Shown: positions 6,876-16,793, counted from the first letter of the stretch. The stretch is DNA of 64,000 nt from Erythrobacter sp. SD-21 (GCF_000181515.1 NZ_ABCG01000010.1:1-64000); one strand, 5' to 3'. A program made the numbers and translations. The notes: generated by a model not told the origin, from the letters alone.

Positions 6876-9777
6876 ATTGTTCGGCAGGCACGGCCTTCAG
6901 CTGGCGCGAGTAGAACCAGCCGATGCCGATCAGGCTCGCGCCCAAGGCCACGAAGCTGGCGATACGCAGGAGACCTTCGAGGCCTGCAGTGTCGACGATG
7001 AACACCTTGAGCACGGTGCCGGTCATCAGCACCAGCGAACCGACGCGCCACAACCGCTCGCCCCTCGCGCTGCCGATGAGCAGGAAGGCCACCGCAAGCA
7101 GGATGCCGACGAACGAGCGCAGCAGGTCCTCGGTTTGCGACATGGGCAGCGTATCGAGGAAGGTGCCTGCGAAACCCTGGCGCAGGAGCGTCATCGCCCC
7201 AAGCGTCGCGAGCACCATCGTGACGCTGTCGGTAAACCGTCGCCATTCCGGCCACCAGCGGCGCGCGGACAGCAAGGCTGCGATGCCAACCGCATAGGCG
7301 GCGAAGGCGAGGTTGGCGATCGGCACGGAGCCGACGGCCTGATGGTCCCACAGCGGGTTGTGAAGCAGCACGGTGAACCACAGGAAATGCGCGAGGGATG
7401 CAGCCGCGAACAGGGTCGCGAAAACGCGGTCGTTCAATCTCGCCCAGACAGCCCAGCCAATACAGAGCAGCAGGGCCTGCCACACGGTCCGCTCGGTCAG
7501 CCCCATGTCCGCGAAGTGCGGAAGGGAGTCGATCCGGAACAGCTGCTTGAACAGCGTGTGGACCACGAGAAGCGCGGGCGGCAATGCCATCCAGAACAGC
7601 GGCAGGCCGCGTTTCGAAAACGCCGGTAGCTGCACGCGCACTGTCCCGAGCGCGATGGCCAGCGGAAGGATGAAGCCAAGCACCTCGCGCAAGCGGGGAA
7701 GGTCGGTGACCAGCATAGGCTCGCTGCCGAGCGCCATCGTCGCTCCCGACAGCCACTCCCCGATGGGAGAAAGCGCCCACAGCGCGATACAGGCGATAAG
7801 GGCGAGCGCTGCGAAGGAGCGCTCCGGCAAGCCGATGCACAGGCCCACCACCAGCGCTGCCGCCACCCAGACCAGCACGATGGGGGAAAGAACCTGCGCC
7901 AGGGCGGCAAAGAGGATCAGCCCGGCAAGGAACTCCGCGACGGCCCGGCGACGGCCTGCAGCTCCGAAGAACGCCATGACGGCGAAGGGCAAGGCGACGG
8001 CCAGCCAGCGCAGGAAGGACAGGATCGATGCCTCGCCGAGGCCTTCGAACAGCGTTTCGATCTCGGTGAGGCGCGCGTCGCTGATCGGCAGGGTCAGGAA
8101 CGTACCGATGGCCCCCATCCAAAGGAGGGCCAAAAGCGAGCGACTGTCCTTCGCTCGCTCGCGCAACAGGACAGCGAGGCCCGTCGCAATTGCGCTGGCG
8201 GCAAAGGGCATGGCGGGATCGGGAAGCAGGCAGACGCTCGCAAGGAAGGCCAGCAGGCTGGCGCTGGCGAGGTTGGCGGCGAGTTCGCCCTTCACCTTAC
8301 GCTCCCACAGAACGAGGGCGGCAGCGGCGGGCAGGGCGGCCAAGGCAATCAGGCCGAACCCCTCCCACAACCGCAGCGCATCGCGATCGAAGGTCTCGAA
8401 GGTCCAAAGCGTCACGAGGCCGATTGCGAGCGCGACCCCTGCGACGCTCAGGGCCTCGAGCGCGCCACCGTCCTTCCAGCGCAGCTGGGCGAGCGGGACC
8501 GCCGCGAAAAGCGCAGCGAGGCTCGCCGCCACCAGCGCGAAGGAAACCGGCTCCGGCGAGGGCCAGAGCTGCAGCAGGACGATCCCGATGACGGCGGCCA
8601 TGGTGCTGCCCGCGCGCATGTCCGGTCTGCGCCAGCCGAACCACGCCAGCGCCGCGCCGAGCAGCATGTAGAGCCCCCAGGCGAGGGGCTGGTAGCCTCC
8701 GGCATCGATCAGCACGGCAAGCTGTAAGCCGGCAAGCCCTGCCGCAGCAAGGCGTATGGGCTGCTCCAACCGTTCGATCTCGAGCAAGGCAGGGACGAGC
8801 GTGCCGAGGACGATGAAATAGAGGCCGAGCGCGAGGATATCCGCAAAAGCGTAATCGCCGCCGAGCAGCAGGAGCGCGCCCCATCCGAGCCCGCCCGCGA
8901 GCGCGCCGAGGCCGAGCCATGAGCGGTGCTGGCGGTTGGCGGTTTGGGTCAGCCCGCCCGTCACCAGCGCGAGGTAGAGCGCCAGCATGGGGAGGTTCGC
9001 ATCCTCGCCGCCCACAAGCGCGGGCGCGGCGAAGCCTCCGACCAGCCCGAGCACCGCGCTCGGGAGCCCGAAGCGATAAGACAGGAAGATGGCGAGCGCG
9101 GTAACGCCCGCGAGACCGAGGAAGGCGAAGGTCTGGCCGATCAGCGCGTATTGGGTCCCGGCGAGGTAGAAAGCGGCGTAGAGCGTCGCGAGACCGGCCC
9201 CGGCAAGCGCCTGCCGGACGCGCTCGTCGCGCACGCGGTCCTCGAAGCGATAGGCCAGCTCCGCGCTTGCCAGGAGGCCAGTGCCGAAGAGGAACGACAG
9301 GGCCACGCGCACCGTCGGGGTCAGGAGGCCCTGCTCGATCGAATAGCGCACGAGGAATACGCCCGCGACCGCCAGCGTGATACCTCCCGCCCAGATGGGC
9401 AGGCGACGGCCGAAGATTTCCTCGAAGTCGAAGCGGAACCGCGCGGTGGCCGGTTCGACCGTCGGCCCCGTCGCAGCAGACGGTTCCGGCTGCTGCTCGG
9501 GCTCCGGTGGACCGGGATCGAACACCTCCGCTGGCTCTTCCAACCGGCGCAGCGTGACCGCAGGCGTTTGAGGTGACGGCTCGCTATCCAGCTCGGGCGG
9601 GGCTGGCTCGCTCGGCTGCGGGGCGGAGGCCGCCTCGGTCCCCGCCAGCGCAAGAATGCGCCAGGCCTGTTCGTCCTGCCGTTCCTCGAGATGCGACAGA
9701 CGTTCCTCCGCGCGTTGCAGGCGCTGGAAAAGGAGGGCGCAGGCCACAATCAGGCCGAGGACGAGAAGCCAGAGCAT
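6874..9777 (-). CDS. DUF2339 family polytopic membrane protein
   Basis: This 967-residue protein matches the DUF2339 family of large membrane proteins of unknown function. The N-terminus has one helix followed by a short coiled coil (ERLSHLEERQDEQAW, about residues 28-42). A Pro/Glu-rich linker (55-105) and then RLPIWAGGITLAVAGVFLVRY open a run of more than twenty hydrophobic helices reaching the C-terminus. The family is sometimes found with envelope or polysaccharide genes, but here neighbours are unrelated. The ATG at 9777 gives the expected N-terminal helix. Confidence 0.88.
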   Translation of the reverse strand: MLWLLVLGLIVACALLFQRLQRAEERLSHLEERQDEQAWRILALAGTEAASAPQPSEPAPPELDSEPSPQTPAVTLRRLEEPAEVFDPGPPEPEQQPEPSAATGPTVEPATARFRFDFEEIFGRRLPIWAGGITLAVAGVFLVRYSIEQGLLTPTVRVALSFLFGTGLLASAELAYRFEDRVRDERVRQALAGAGLATLYAAFYLAGTQYALIGQTFAFLGLAGVTALAIFLSYRFGLPSAVLGLVGGFAAPALVGGEDANLPMLALYLALVTGGLTQTANRQHRSWLGLGALAGGLGWGALLLLGGDYAFADILALGLYFIVLGTLVPALLEIERLEQPIRLAAAGLAGLQLAVLIDAGGYQPLAWGLYMLLGAALAWFGWRRPDMRAGSTMAAVIGIVLLQLWPSPEPVSFALVAASLAALFAAVPLAQLRWKDGGALEALSVAGVALAIGLVTLWTFETFDRDALRLWEGFGLIALAALPAAAALVLWERKVKGELAANLASASLLAFLASVCLLPDPAMPFAASAIATGLAVLLRERAKDSRSLLALLWMGAIGTFLTLPISDARLTEIETLFEGLGEASILSFLRWLAVALPFAVMAFFGAAGRRRAVAEFLAGLILFAALAQVLSPIVLVWVAAALVVGLCIGLPERSFAALALIACIALWALSPIGEWLSGATMALGSEPMLVTDLPRLREVLGFILPLAIALGTVRVQLPAFSKRGLPLFWMALPPALLVVHTLFKQLFRIDSLPHFADMGLTERTVWQALLLCIGWAVWARLNDRVFATLFAAASLAHFLWFTVLLHNPLWDHQAVGSVPIANLAFAAYAVGIAALLSARRWWPEWRRFTDSVTMVLATLGAMTLLRQGFAGTFLDTLPMSQTEDLLRSFVGILLAVAFLLIGSARGERLWRVGSLVLMTGTVLKVFIVDTAGLEGLLRIASFVALGASLIGIGWFYSRQLKAVPAEQ

Positions 9778-9821
9778 CGACCCGCGAAGCTAGTCCCGCT
9801 GCCTTGGCGCGCAAGGGCCGG

Positions 9822-10577
9822 TCAGATTCCGCCGTGGGTAAAGCCGAAGCCCGCCCGCTCCAGCCTGTCACATAGCGCGGCCATGCAGGCGTCGAGTTCG
9901 GCGCGGTCGGTCGAGCGGATGACGAAATTGGACCCGACGCGTCCTTCGCGGAAGAAGGGGTAGCTGCCGATCTGGCAGCTCTCATGCGCTTTCTCGACTT
10001 CGCGCAACAGGGTCGAGACTTCGCTTTCGGGGATGAAACCGCCCACCGTCTCCGAAATCAGCGGCGCGCCGCCCTCCAGCGTGCCGGTAAGCGCATCGAG
10101 CATGCCTGCGGTAATATGCGGCACACCGGCCATCAGGTGGACATTGCCGATACGGATGCCGGGAGCGCCCGACATGCGGTTGGGGATGAGTTCCGCGCCT
10201 TCGGGCGTGCGCGCCATGCGCAGGCGGCCCTCGTTGAGCCCGCCCTTGTCGGCGTAGTATTTCTCGAGGATTGCGCGCGCATCGGGATGGACGATCACGG
10301 GCACGCCGAGCGCTTCGGATACCGCATCGACAGTGATATCGTCATGCGTCGGCCCAATCCCTCCGGTGGTGAAAAGGTAGTCATAGCCTTCGCGCAGCGC
10401 GTTCACCGCCTCGATGATCTTGCCAAGCACATCGGGCACCACGCGCACTTCGGAGAGGCGGATGCCCTGCACCTGGAGCCAGCTGGCAACTTGCGCGATA
10501 TTCTTGTCGTGCGTGCGTCCGGAAAGGATCTCGTCGCCGATCACGACGAGGCCGGCGGTGTAGATGCGATCAGTCAT
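9822..10577 (-). CDS. CinA N-terminal (molybdopterin-binding-like) domain protein
   Basis: The 251-residue protein has the MoCF_biosynth fold of the CinA N-terminal domain: VIGDEILSGRTHDKN at 13-27 and FTTGGIGPTHDDIT at about 69-82. Full-length CinA adds a C-terminal nicotinamide-nucleotide amidase domain, which is absent. Stand-alone N-domain proteins of this kind are often annotated as competence/damage-inducible protein A or molybdopterin-binding protein, and related archaeal and bacterial proteins can act as pyrophosphatases. The precise reaction here is not known. It lies 44 bases upstream of the DUF2339 gene. Confidence 0.85.
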   Translation of the reverse strand: MTDRIYTAGLVVIGDEILSGRTHDKNIAQVASWLQVQGIRLSEVRVVPDVLGKIIEAVNALREGYDYLFTTGGIGPTHDDITVDAVSEALGVPVIVHPDARAILEKYYADKGGLNEGRLRMARTPEGAELIPNRMSGAPGIRIGNVHLMAGVPHITAGMLDALTGTLEGGAPLISETVGGFIPESEVSTLLREVEKAHESCQIGSYPFFREGRVGSNFVIRSTDRAELDACMAALCDRLERAGFGFTHGGI

Positions 10578-10610
10578 GCCGATGCTCGTAACGGGGCCGG
10601 AAGCGGAAAG

Positions 10611-12128
10611 CTACTCTGCAGCTTCGAGCTTCTCATCCTCGGTGCGCGCGTTGGCTCCCTTGCGGCGAAAGCCCATGATGCCGTCGTCCACCGGGTCGCT
10701 CGCCATGCGCTTGCGGTCGAGGACGTATTCCTGGTTGAGACGCCACGGATATTCGACCGCGTTCTTCGGCATGATCGCCTTGCTGCGCTGGATATAGCCC
10801 GAGGAGAAATCGAAGATGTCGTCCTCTTCCAGCCCGTGGTTTTCGGGCAGGACCGGGACGGCGATATCGACCCCCATGCGCTTGGTGAGGTCGAGCACCC
10901 GGCAGACGTAATCGGAATTGATGTCAGCCCTCAGCGTCCAGCTGGCGTTGAGATAGCCGAACACAACCGCAAGGTTCGGCACGTTGGAGAACATGCAGCC
11001 CTTGTAATAGAAGCGTTGCGCGAGATCGACCGGCTGGCCTTCCATCGAGAGTCTGATCTTGCCAGCCACGGCCAGCTTCAGCCCGGTCGCGGTGATCACG
11101 ATATCGGCGGGAAGGAATTGGTCGTCGGCAAGCCGCACGCCGCCTTCCTCGAAGGCCTTGATCTGGCCGGTGACGACATCGGCCTTGCCGGACTTGATCG
11201 CTTCGAAGAGATCGTCGTCCGGCACGAGGCAAAGGCGCTGGTCCCACGGATTGTAGGGCGGGGTGAAGGGCGCAAGGTCATAGTCCTTGCCCATGATCTT
11301 GGTGATCTTCTTGTGCAGGAACTGCTTGACCTTTTCCGGCTTTTCGCGGGCGCGCTTGAAGCCGATGTCCTGCAGCTTGATGTTCTTGAAGCGGGTGATG
11401 CGATAGGCGAGCTTTTCGGGCAGCACCTTGCGCAGGAAATTCGCAAAGCCGTCCTTCGCCGGACGCGAAAACATCCAGGTGGGCGTGCGCTGGAGCATGG
11501 TTACTTTGGCCGCCTTGTCTGCCATCGAAGGCACGATGGTTACGGCCGTCGCGCCCGAGCCGATGACAACCACGTTCTTGCCTGCGTAGTCGAGATCCTC
11601 GCGCCAGAACTGCGGGTGGATCACCTGCCCCTCGAACGCGCCGAAATCGAAGCCGGGATCGTAGGGCTCGTCGTAATCGTAATAGCCCGAGCCGAGATAA
11701 AGCCAGTTGGCGGTCAGGATCTTGCGTTCGCCGTCGGCGGTTTCCAGCGTGACATGCCAGCGCGCGTCGGCCCCGCGCCAGTCGGCGGCGACGACTTTGT
11801 GATCGAAGCGGATGTGGCGACGGATGTCGCGCTCGTCCACGATCCGCTCAAGATAGTCGAGGATGGCCGGCCCGTCGGCGATCGACTTTTCGTGCCTCCA
11901 CGGTTCGAAATCGAAGCCCAGCGTGTGCATGTCGCTGTCCGAGCGGATGCCGGGATAGCGGAACAGGTCCCAGGTCCCGCCGAGATTCTCGCGCCGCTCC
12001 ACGATCGCGAAGGAATGGTCGGGCACCTTTTCCTTCATATGCGCGGCCATGCCGATGCCGGATATGCCAGCGCCGACGATCAGGACGTCGAAATCGGTGG
12101 CTCGGTTGCTTGCTGGTCTCTCACCCAT
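10611..12128 (-). CDS. Flavin-containing monooxygenase, Baeyer-Villiger type
   Basis: This 505-residue enzyme should use FAD, NADPH and oxygen to insert an oxygen atom next to a ketone or oxidise related substrates. The FAD Rossmann motif GAGISGIG is at about residue 18. The two Baeyer-Villiger fingerprints are present: GGTWDLFRYPGIRSDSD near residue 49 and FEGQVIHPQFW near residue 164 (FxGxxxHxxxW). A second nucleotide-binding motif, GSGATAVT, follows near 190. The substrate cannot be told from sequence. The gene diverges from a LacI regulator, and a perfect inverted repeat lies between them, so regulation by that protein is possible. Confidence 0.9.
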   Translation of the reverse strand: MGERPASNRATDFDVLIVGAGISGIGMAAHMKEKVPDHSFAIVERRENLGGTWDLFRYPGIRSDSDMHTLGFDFEPWRHEKSIADGPAILDYLERIVDERDIRRHIRFDHKVVAADWRGADARWHVTLETADGERKILTANWLYLGSGYYDYDEPYDPGFDFGAFEGQVIHPQFWREDLDYAGKNVVVIGSGATAVTIVPSMADKAAKVTMLQRTPTWMFSRPAKDGFANFLRKVLPEKLAYRITRFKNIKLQDIGFKRAREKPEKVKQFLHKKITKIMGKDYDLAPFTPPYNPWDQRLCLVPDDDLFEAIKSGKADVVTGQIKAFEEGGVRLADDQFLPADIVITATGLKLAVAGKIRLSMEGQPVDLAQRFYYKGCMFSNVPNLAVVFGYLNASWTLRADINSDYVCRVLDLTKRMGVDIAVPVLPENHGLEEDDIFDFSSGYIQRSKAIMPKNAVEYPWRLNQEYVLDRKRMASDPVDDGIMGFRRKGANARTEDEKLEAAE

Positions 12129-12190
12129 GCGGGCGAGACTAACCTAAGCCGCGCTGCATGCAAAGTGTAAGTTGCGAGGTGAAACTGAGT

Positions 12191-12209
12191 TTGACCGATC
12201 GCTGGTCAA
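12191..12209. promoter_or_regulatory. Inverted repeat TTGACC-N7-GGTCAA, candidate operator
   Basis: A perfect 6-7-6 inverted repeat lies in the 158-base divergent region between the monooxygenase and the LacI-type regulator. Its position fits an operator. The 7-base centre is not the usual LacI-family layout, so it may belong to another regulator, and the TTGACC arm could double as part of a -35 element. Confidence 0.35.
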
Positions 12210-12286
12210 GGCAGCATCGACTGCCGGATGATACTCGCACTGTCTCGATCCATCGGCTAGGGCGAGAAGGGTCTTGAGGAGATGCC

Positions 12287-13315
12287 ATGACGAAAGAGGG
12301 TAACGGGCGTCCGCAAAGGGTCACGTCGATCGACGTGGCGGAGCGCGCAGGGGTGAGCCAGTCGACGGTCAGCCGTGCCTTGTCCGGTTCGGAAACGATC
12401 ACAGAGGCGACGCGCCGCCGCGTGGAGCAGGCGGCCGCCGAACTCGGCTATCACGTCAACATGCGCGCCGCCGGCCTGCGCAAGGGCGAAACCGGGACAA
12501 TCGCCATCGTCGTGATCGGCCGCGACGGGCAGGGTCCGGCCGCGATCAATCCCTTCTACTACAGTCTGCTGGGCAGCACCTGCGCCGCCGCGGCCGAGCG
12601 GGGCTACGAGGCGCTGGTTTCCTTCCAGGCCAAGGAAAAGGAATTGTTCGGCCACTATGTCGGCCGGCGGCAGGCCGATGGCGTTGTGGTGATCGGCACG
12701 GCGACCAACACCCCCGCTTGGGACTATTTTCGCGAGGTCGCCAGCACCAGCAGCGCCATCGCGTTCTGGGGCTCGCCCTTCGACGATGCGGTCTGGGTAC
12801 GGTCCGACAATCTCGATGGCGGCCGGATCGCGGTCGAGCGGCTCATCAAGGGCGGCGCCAAGGACATCGTCTTCGTCGGTGATCCGAATTCCTCGCAGAA
12901 ACAGTTTCGCGAACGGTATGAAGGCTATCGCAGCGCTATGGAGAAGGCCGGACTGCAGCCGCAGGATCCAATCGTTTCGGAAGGCGAGGACCGCGTGTCG
13001 CAGGGGCGCAACGCGATCGGCCAGCTCTGCGATGGCGGCGGCAAGTTCGACGGTCTCTTCTTCGCCTGCGACGCCATGGCGCTGGGCGCTCTGGAGGAAC
13101 TGTCGTCGCGCGCCATCAGCGTGCCGGGTACGCTTGGTGTGGTCGGTTTCGACGGGCTCGGCTCGGGCGAATTCAGCAATCCGCCGCTTACCACAGTCGA
13201 GCCGGACTTTGCCGAAGCAGGACGCCTCCTAGTCGAGACGGCACTGGCGGGAGAGGGCGAGCGGATCGAGCGCCGCGTCCCCGTCCGGCTGGTGGAGCGT
13301 GCCAGCGCCCGTTAG
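12287..13315 (+). CDS. LacI family transcriptional regulator
   Basis: The 342-residue protein has the LacI architecture. A helix-turn-helix at about 12-31 (TSIDVAERAGVSQSTVSRAL) leads to the hinge ELGYHVNMRAAGLRKG, which inserts into the minor groove, and then to a periplasmic-binding-protein-like effector domain ending SNPPLTTVEPDFAEAGRLLVE. Such regulators usually sense a sugar or a related metabolite. GAGGAG lies five to ten bases before the ATG. The neighbours are a divergent monooxygenase and a downstream secreted amidohydrolase, neither a typical sugar gene, so the effector is open. Confidence 0.93.
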   Translation: MTKEGNGRPQRVTSIDVAERAGVSQSTVSRALSGSETITEATRRRVEQAAAELGYHVNMRAAGLRKGETGTIAIVVIGRDGQGPAAINPFYYSLLGSTCAAAAERGYEALVSFQAKEKELFGHYVGRRQADGVVVIGTATNTPAWDYFREVASTSSAIAFWGSPFDDAVWVRSDNLDGGRIAVERLIKGGAKDIVFVGDPNSSQKQFRERYEGYRSAMEKAGLQPQDPIVSEGEDRVSQGRNAIGQLCDGGGKFDGLFFACDAMALGALEELSSRAISVPGTLGVVGFDGLGSGEFSNPPLTTVEPDFAEAGRLLVETALAGEGERIERRVPVRLVERASAR

Positions 13316-13397
13316 GCGTTCGTCGATTGGGCGTTTGCCAATCCGGCGCTGGTCGGTCTAAGCCTCCCAGCAATTCTCTAGGGGAGAGCTAAGAGAC

Positions 13398-16300
13398 ATG
13401 AAAACCAGCATCGCTTCCGCCCTCGCGCTCGTGCTTTGCGCGGGTTCCGCACCTGCTTTCGCGCAGAACCAGGAGCCTGAACCGAGCCCCAATCCGGTCG
13501 AGGAGCAGGAGGTCGACGCCTCGCAGGACGAATTGCCGCCGGAAGGCAGCGGCGAGGCGGTCGATGCCGCCCCGGCAACCGTGCCGATAGCGGGCGAGGA
13601 GGCGAAGGACGAAGGATGGGACATCACCGCTCCGCGCGGCGCGACCATGCGCGAGGTGGCCATCGACACGGACGAAGGCACCTGGATGGATGTCGCCGTC
13701 TCGCCCGATGGTCGCACGCTGGCTTTCTCCATGCTGGGCGATATCTACACCATGCCCGTTTCCGGCGGCACGCCCACGCGCATCGCCGAAGGACTGGCGT
13801 GGGAGATCCAGCCGCGCTTCTCGCCCGATGGCTCGCGCATCGCATTCATTTCGGACCGTGGCGGGGGTGACAACATCTGGCTGATGAATACCGATGGCTC
13901 GAACAAGCAGCAGGTCACCATGGAAGACTTCCGCCTGCTCAACCAGCCCAGCTGGTCGCCCGACGGGCGCTATATCGTCGCCAAGAAGCACTTCACCACC
14001 CAGCGCAGCGCCGGCACGGGTGAAATCTGGCTCTACCACGTCTCGGGCGGGGGCGGCGTGCAACTGGTCAAGCGCGCCAGCGAAGCGGTGCAGAAGGAGC
14101 TGGGCGAGCCGATCTACGCGCCCGACGGCAACGCGATCTACTACACCCGCAACATCACGCCCGGCGCGACCTTCGAATACGCGCAGGATTCGACGCAGGG
14201 CATCTTCAATATCGAACGCTACGACATCGACACCGGCGAAGTGACGACGGCGGTCGGGGGCTATGGTGGCGCGGTGCGCCCGGTCCCGTCGCCCGACGGC
14301 AGGAGCATCGCTTTCGTGCGCCGCGACAAGGACCAGTCGCAGCTCTGGGTAAAGGACCTCTCGACCGGCGAAGAGCGCATGATCTACGGCGCGCTCGACC
14401 TCGACCTGCAGGAGACCTGGGCGGTCTACGGCGTCTATCCGATGATGGACTGGATGCCCGACGGGAAAAGCATGGTCGTCTGGGCGGGCGGCAAGCTCAA
14501 CCGCGTGGCTGCCGATGGCTCGGGCTCCGATGTCATCCCCTTCCGCATCTCCGACACGCGCATGGTGGCCGAAGCGCCGCACCCGGTGATCGATGTCGCA
14601 CCCGACAGTTTCACCGCGAAAATCCCGCGTTTCGCCAGCGTTTCGCCCGATGGTCGTACGGTCGTCTTCGAAAGCCTCGGCAAGCTCTACGTGAAGCCGG
14701 TGGGCAGCGATGCCGCGCCCCGCCGCCTCATTTCCGGTAGCGATGACAGTCTCGAGCTGTGGCCGGCCTGGTCGCGCGACGGGGATCGGATCGCCTTCGT
14801 GCGCTGGACCGATGCCGGACTTGGCCGCATCGTCACGGTCGATGCCCGCGGCCGCAACGAGCGCGTGATCACCCGCCAGCAAGGGCACTACGCGGTTCCG
14901 CAATTCTCGCCCGATGGCGACACCATCGTCTTCGAGAAGCGCGGCGGCGGCTTTTTGACCTCGCCGACCTATTCGGAGAACGAGGGGGTCTATTCGGTTT
15001 CCGCTAGCGGGGGCACGCCGCGCCTTGTCGCGCGCGAGACGTCGACCCCGCAATTCGGCGCGGACGAGGACCGCATCTTCATGCTCGCGCGAGCAGAGGG
15101 CAATCTGCAGCTGATCTCCGCCGATCTCGACGGGGAGGCGCGCCGCGTCCACGCGCAGGGCGATCTCGCAAATGATTTCCGCGTGAGCCCGCGCGGCGAC
15201 TACGTGGCCTTCCGGCAGAATTACGAGGTCTTCGCCATGCCGCTGCTGCCCGGCGGGCAGACGGTTACCGTTGGCGAGAAAGCAAGCTCGCTGCCCGTGA
15301 CAAAGGTCAGCAAGGGCGGGGCGGATTACATCGGCTGGGCCGACAACGGTTCGACGCTTCACTGGTCGATGGGCCCCGTGCTCTACCGCGCCAGCACCGC
15401 CGCGCTTACGCCGAGCGCGCCGGGCGACGAAGCGCCGAAATTCACGCCGCCCGACCGCGGCACTTCGCTGGCGCGCACGATCCGCGCCGACAAGCGCAGC
15501 GGCGTGGTCGCCATCACCGGCGCGCGCATCCACACCATGGCGGGCGAGGGCGCGGCCACGATCGAGAACGGCACGATCCTGATCGAAGGCGACCGGATCG
15601 CCGCGATCGGACCGGCGGCATCGGTCCAGGTTCCCTCGGGTGCGAGAGTGGTCGATGCCAGCGGGCGGACCATCATCCCCGGCCTCGTCGATGCCCATGC
15701 GCATGGCGCGCAAGGGGTGGGCGACCTGATCCCGCAACAGAACTGGTCGCTCGTCCAGAACCTCGCCATGGGCACCACGACGCTGCACGATCCCTCGTCT
15801 TCGGCGAGCATGATCTTCGCAGCGGCCGAACGCCAGCAGGCGGGCAATCTGCTCGCCCCGCGCATCTTCTCGACTGGCGAGATCATCTATGGGGCCAAGG
15901 CGCCGAGCGTCTATGCCCGGATCGACAGCTACGAGGATGCGCTCGCCCATGTCCGCCGGATCAAGGCGCAGGGCGGCATCAGCGTGAAAAATTATAACCA
16001 GCCCCGGCGCGAGCAACGCCAGCAGGTCGTGGCCGCCGCGCGGGCCGAGAACATGCTCGTGGTGGCTGAGGGCGGCTCGCTCTTCGGCATGGACATGAAC
16101 CTCGTCGCGGACGGCAATTCCACCGTCGAGCACAATCTCCCGGTCGATGTCATGTACGAAGACGTGCTGCAGATGTTCGGCGGTTCGGATACGAATTACA
16201 CGCCGACGCTGACCGTGACCTATGGCGGACTGGCCGCCGACCCCTACTGGCGGCAGGCGACCGACGTGTTCGACAATCCGCTGCTCGTTCATACGCCGCC

Positions 16301-16736
16301 GAAGATGCTGCTGGCCCAAACCGGACGGCGCATCACGGCTCCCGAATGGGCCTTTGTCGATGACAATGCGGCGCGCGAAGCCAAGAAGCTGGCCCAGCGC
16401 GGCGTGAAGGTCAGCATCGGGGCCCATGGCCAGCAGGCGGGCATCGCGGCGCATTGGGAGCTGTGGAGCTTCGTACGTGGCGGCATGAGCCCGGTGGAGG
16501 CGCTGCGCGCGGGTACGATCGAACCGGCCAAGTCGCTTGGCATGGTCCAGGATATCGGCAGCCTCGAAGTGGGCAAGCTGGCCGACCTCGTCGTGCTGAC
16601 CGCCGATCCGGCCGAGGATATCCAGAACTCGGACGATATAGCGCAGGTCATGCTCGGCGGCCGCCTCTACGATGCGCGGACCATGAACGAGGTCGAAACC
16701 GGCGACGACCGCCGCCTGCCCTATTGGTGGGAATAG
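13398..16736 (+). CDS. Secreted beta-propeller/amidohydrolase fusion protein
   Basis: This 1112-residue protein joins a TolB/PD40-type beta-propeller to a metal-dependent amidohydrolase. Residues 1-23 are a signal peptide ending APAFA. An acidic, proline-rich stretch follows to about residue 70. PD40-like repeats (VSPDGRTLAFS, FSPDGSRIAFISD, and at least four more SPDG blocks) run to about residue 600. The hydrolase starts near 700, with the metal motif DAHAHG near 764, EHNLPV near 910, and the closing IGSLEVGKLADLVVLTADP. The propeller-hydrolase pairing is a known family of secreted enzymes with unproven substrates. A short AGGGGAGAGC site precedes the ATG. Confidence 0.9.
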   Translation: MKTSIASALALVLCAGSAPAFAQNQEPEPSPNPVEEQEVDASQDELPPEGSGEAVDAAPATVPIAGEEAKDEGWDITAPRGATMREVAIDTDEGTWMDVAVSPDGRTLAFSMLGDIYTMPVSGGTPTRIAEGLAWEIQPRFSPDGSRIAFISDRGGGDNIWLMNTDGSNKQQVTMEDFRLLNQPSWSPDGRYIVAKKHFTTQRSAGTGEIWLYHVSGGGGVQLVKRASEAVQKELGEPIYAPDGNAIYYTRNITPGATFEYAQDSTQGIFNIERYDIDTGEVTTAVGGYGGAVRPVPSPDGRSIAFVRRDKDQSQLWVKDLSTGEERMIYGALDLDLQETWAVYGVYPMMDWMPDGKSMVVWAGGKLNRVAADGSGSDVIPFRISDTRMVAEAPHPVIDVAPDSFTAKIPRFASVSPDGRTVVFESLGKLYVKPVGSDAAPRRLISGSDDSLELWPAWSRDGDRIAFVRWTDAGLGRIVTVDARGRNERVITRQQGHYAVPQFSPDGDTIVFEKRGGGFLTSPTYSENEGVYSVSASGGTPRLVARETSTPQFGADEDRIFMLARAEGNLQLISADLDGEARRVHAQGDLANDFRVSPRGDYVAFRQNYEVFAMPLLPGGQTVTVGEKASSLPVTKVSKGGADYIGWADNGSTLHWSMGPVLYRASTAALTPSAPGDEAPKFTPPDRGTSLARTIRADKRSGVVAITGARIHTMAGEGAATIENGTILIEGDRIAAIGPAASVQVPSGARVVDASGRTIIPGLVDAHAHGAQGVGDLIPQQNWSLVQNLAMGTTTLHDPSSSASMIFAAAERQQAGNLLAPRIFSTGEIIYGAKAPSVYARIDSYEDALAHVRRIKAQGGISVKNYNQPRREQRQQVVAAARAENMLVVAEGGSLFGMDMNLVADGNSTVEHNLPVDVMYEDVLQMFGGSDTNYTPTLTVTYGGLAADPYWRQATDVFDNPLLVHTPPKMLLAQTGRRITAPEWAFVDDNAAREAKKLAQRGVKVSIGAHGQQAGIAAHWELWSFVRGGMSPVEALRAGTIEPAKSLGMVQDIGSLEVGKLADLVVLTADPAEDIQNSDDIAQVMLGGRLYDARTMNEVETGDDRRLPYWWE

Positions 16737-16772
16737 AAAAAAGGGCGGCACCGGCTATACGCCGGGCCGCCC
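16737..16772 (-). terminator. Intrinsic terminator of the chemotaxis operon
   Basis: Read on the minus strand, GGGCGGC pairs with GCCGCCC (16772-16766 with 16749-16743). An inner CCGG repeat sits in the loop, and six T residues follow (16742-16737). It lies 21 bases after the stop of the last receptor gene and directly after the stop of the convergent amidohydrolase gene. Confidence 0.75.
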
Positions 16773-16793
16773 CCTGCTAGCGCGCGCGGGAGA

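Noticed and set aside
9984-12170. 728-codon plus-strand frame across the CinA-N and monooxygenase genes
   Set aside because: It spans two well-supported genes and shows no domain of its own.
13389-16751. 1120-codon open frame antisense to the amidohydrolase gene
   Set aside because: High GC content leaves the opposite strand open. The translation is rich in Arg, His and Asp, with no domain, while the plus frame has signal peptide, propeller repeats and a metal motif.
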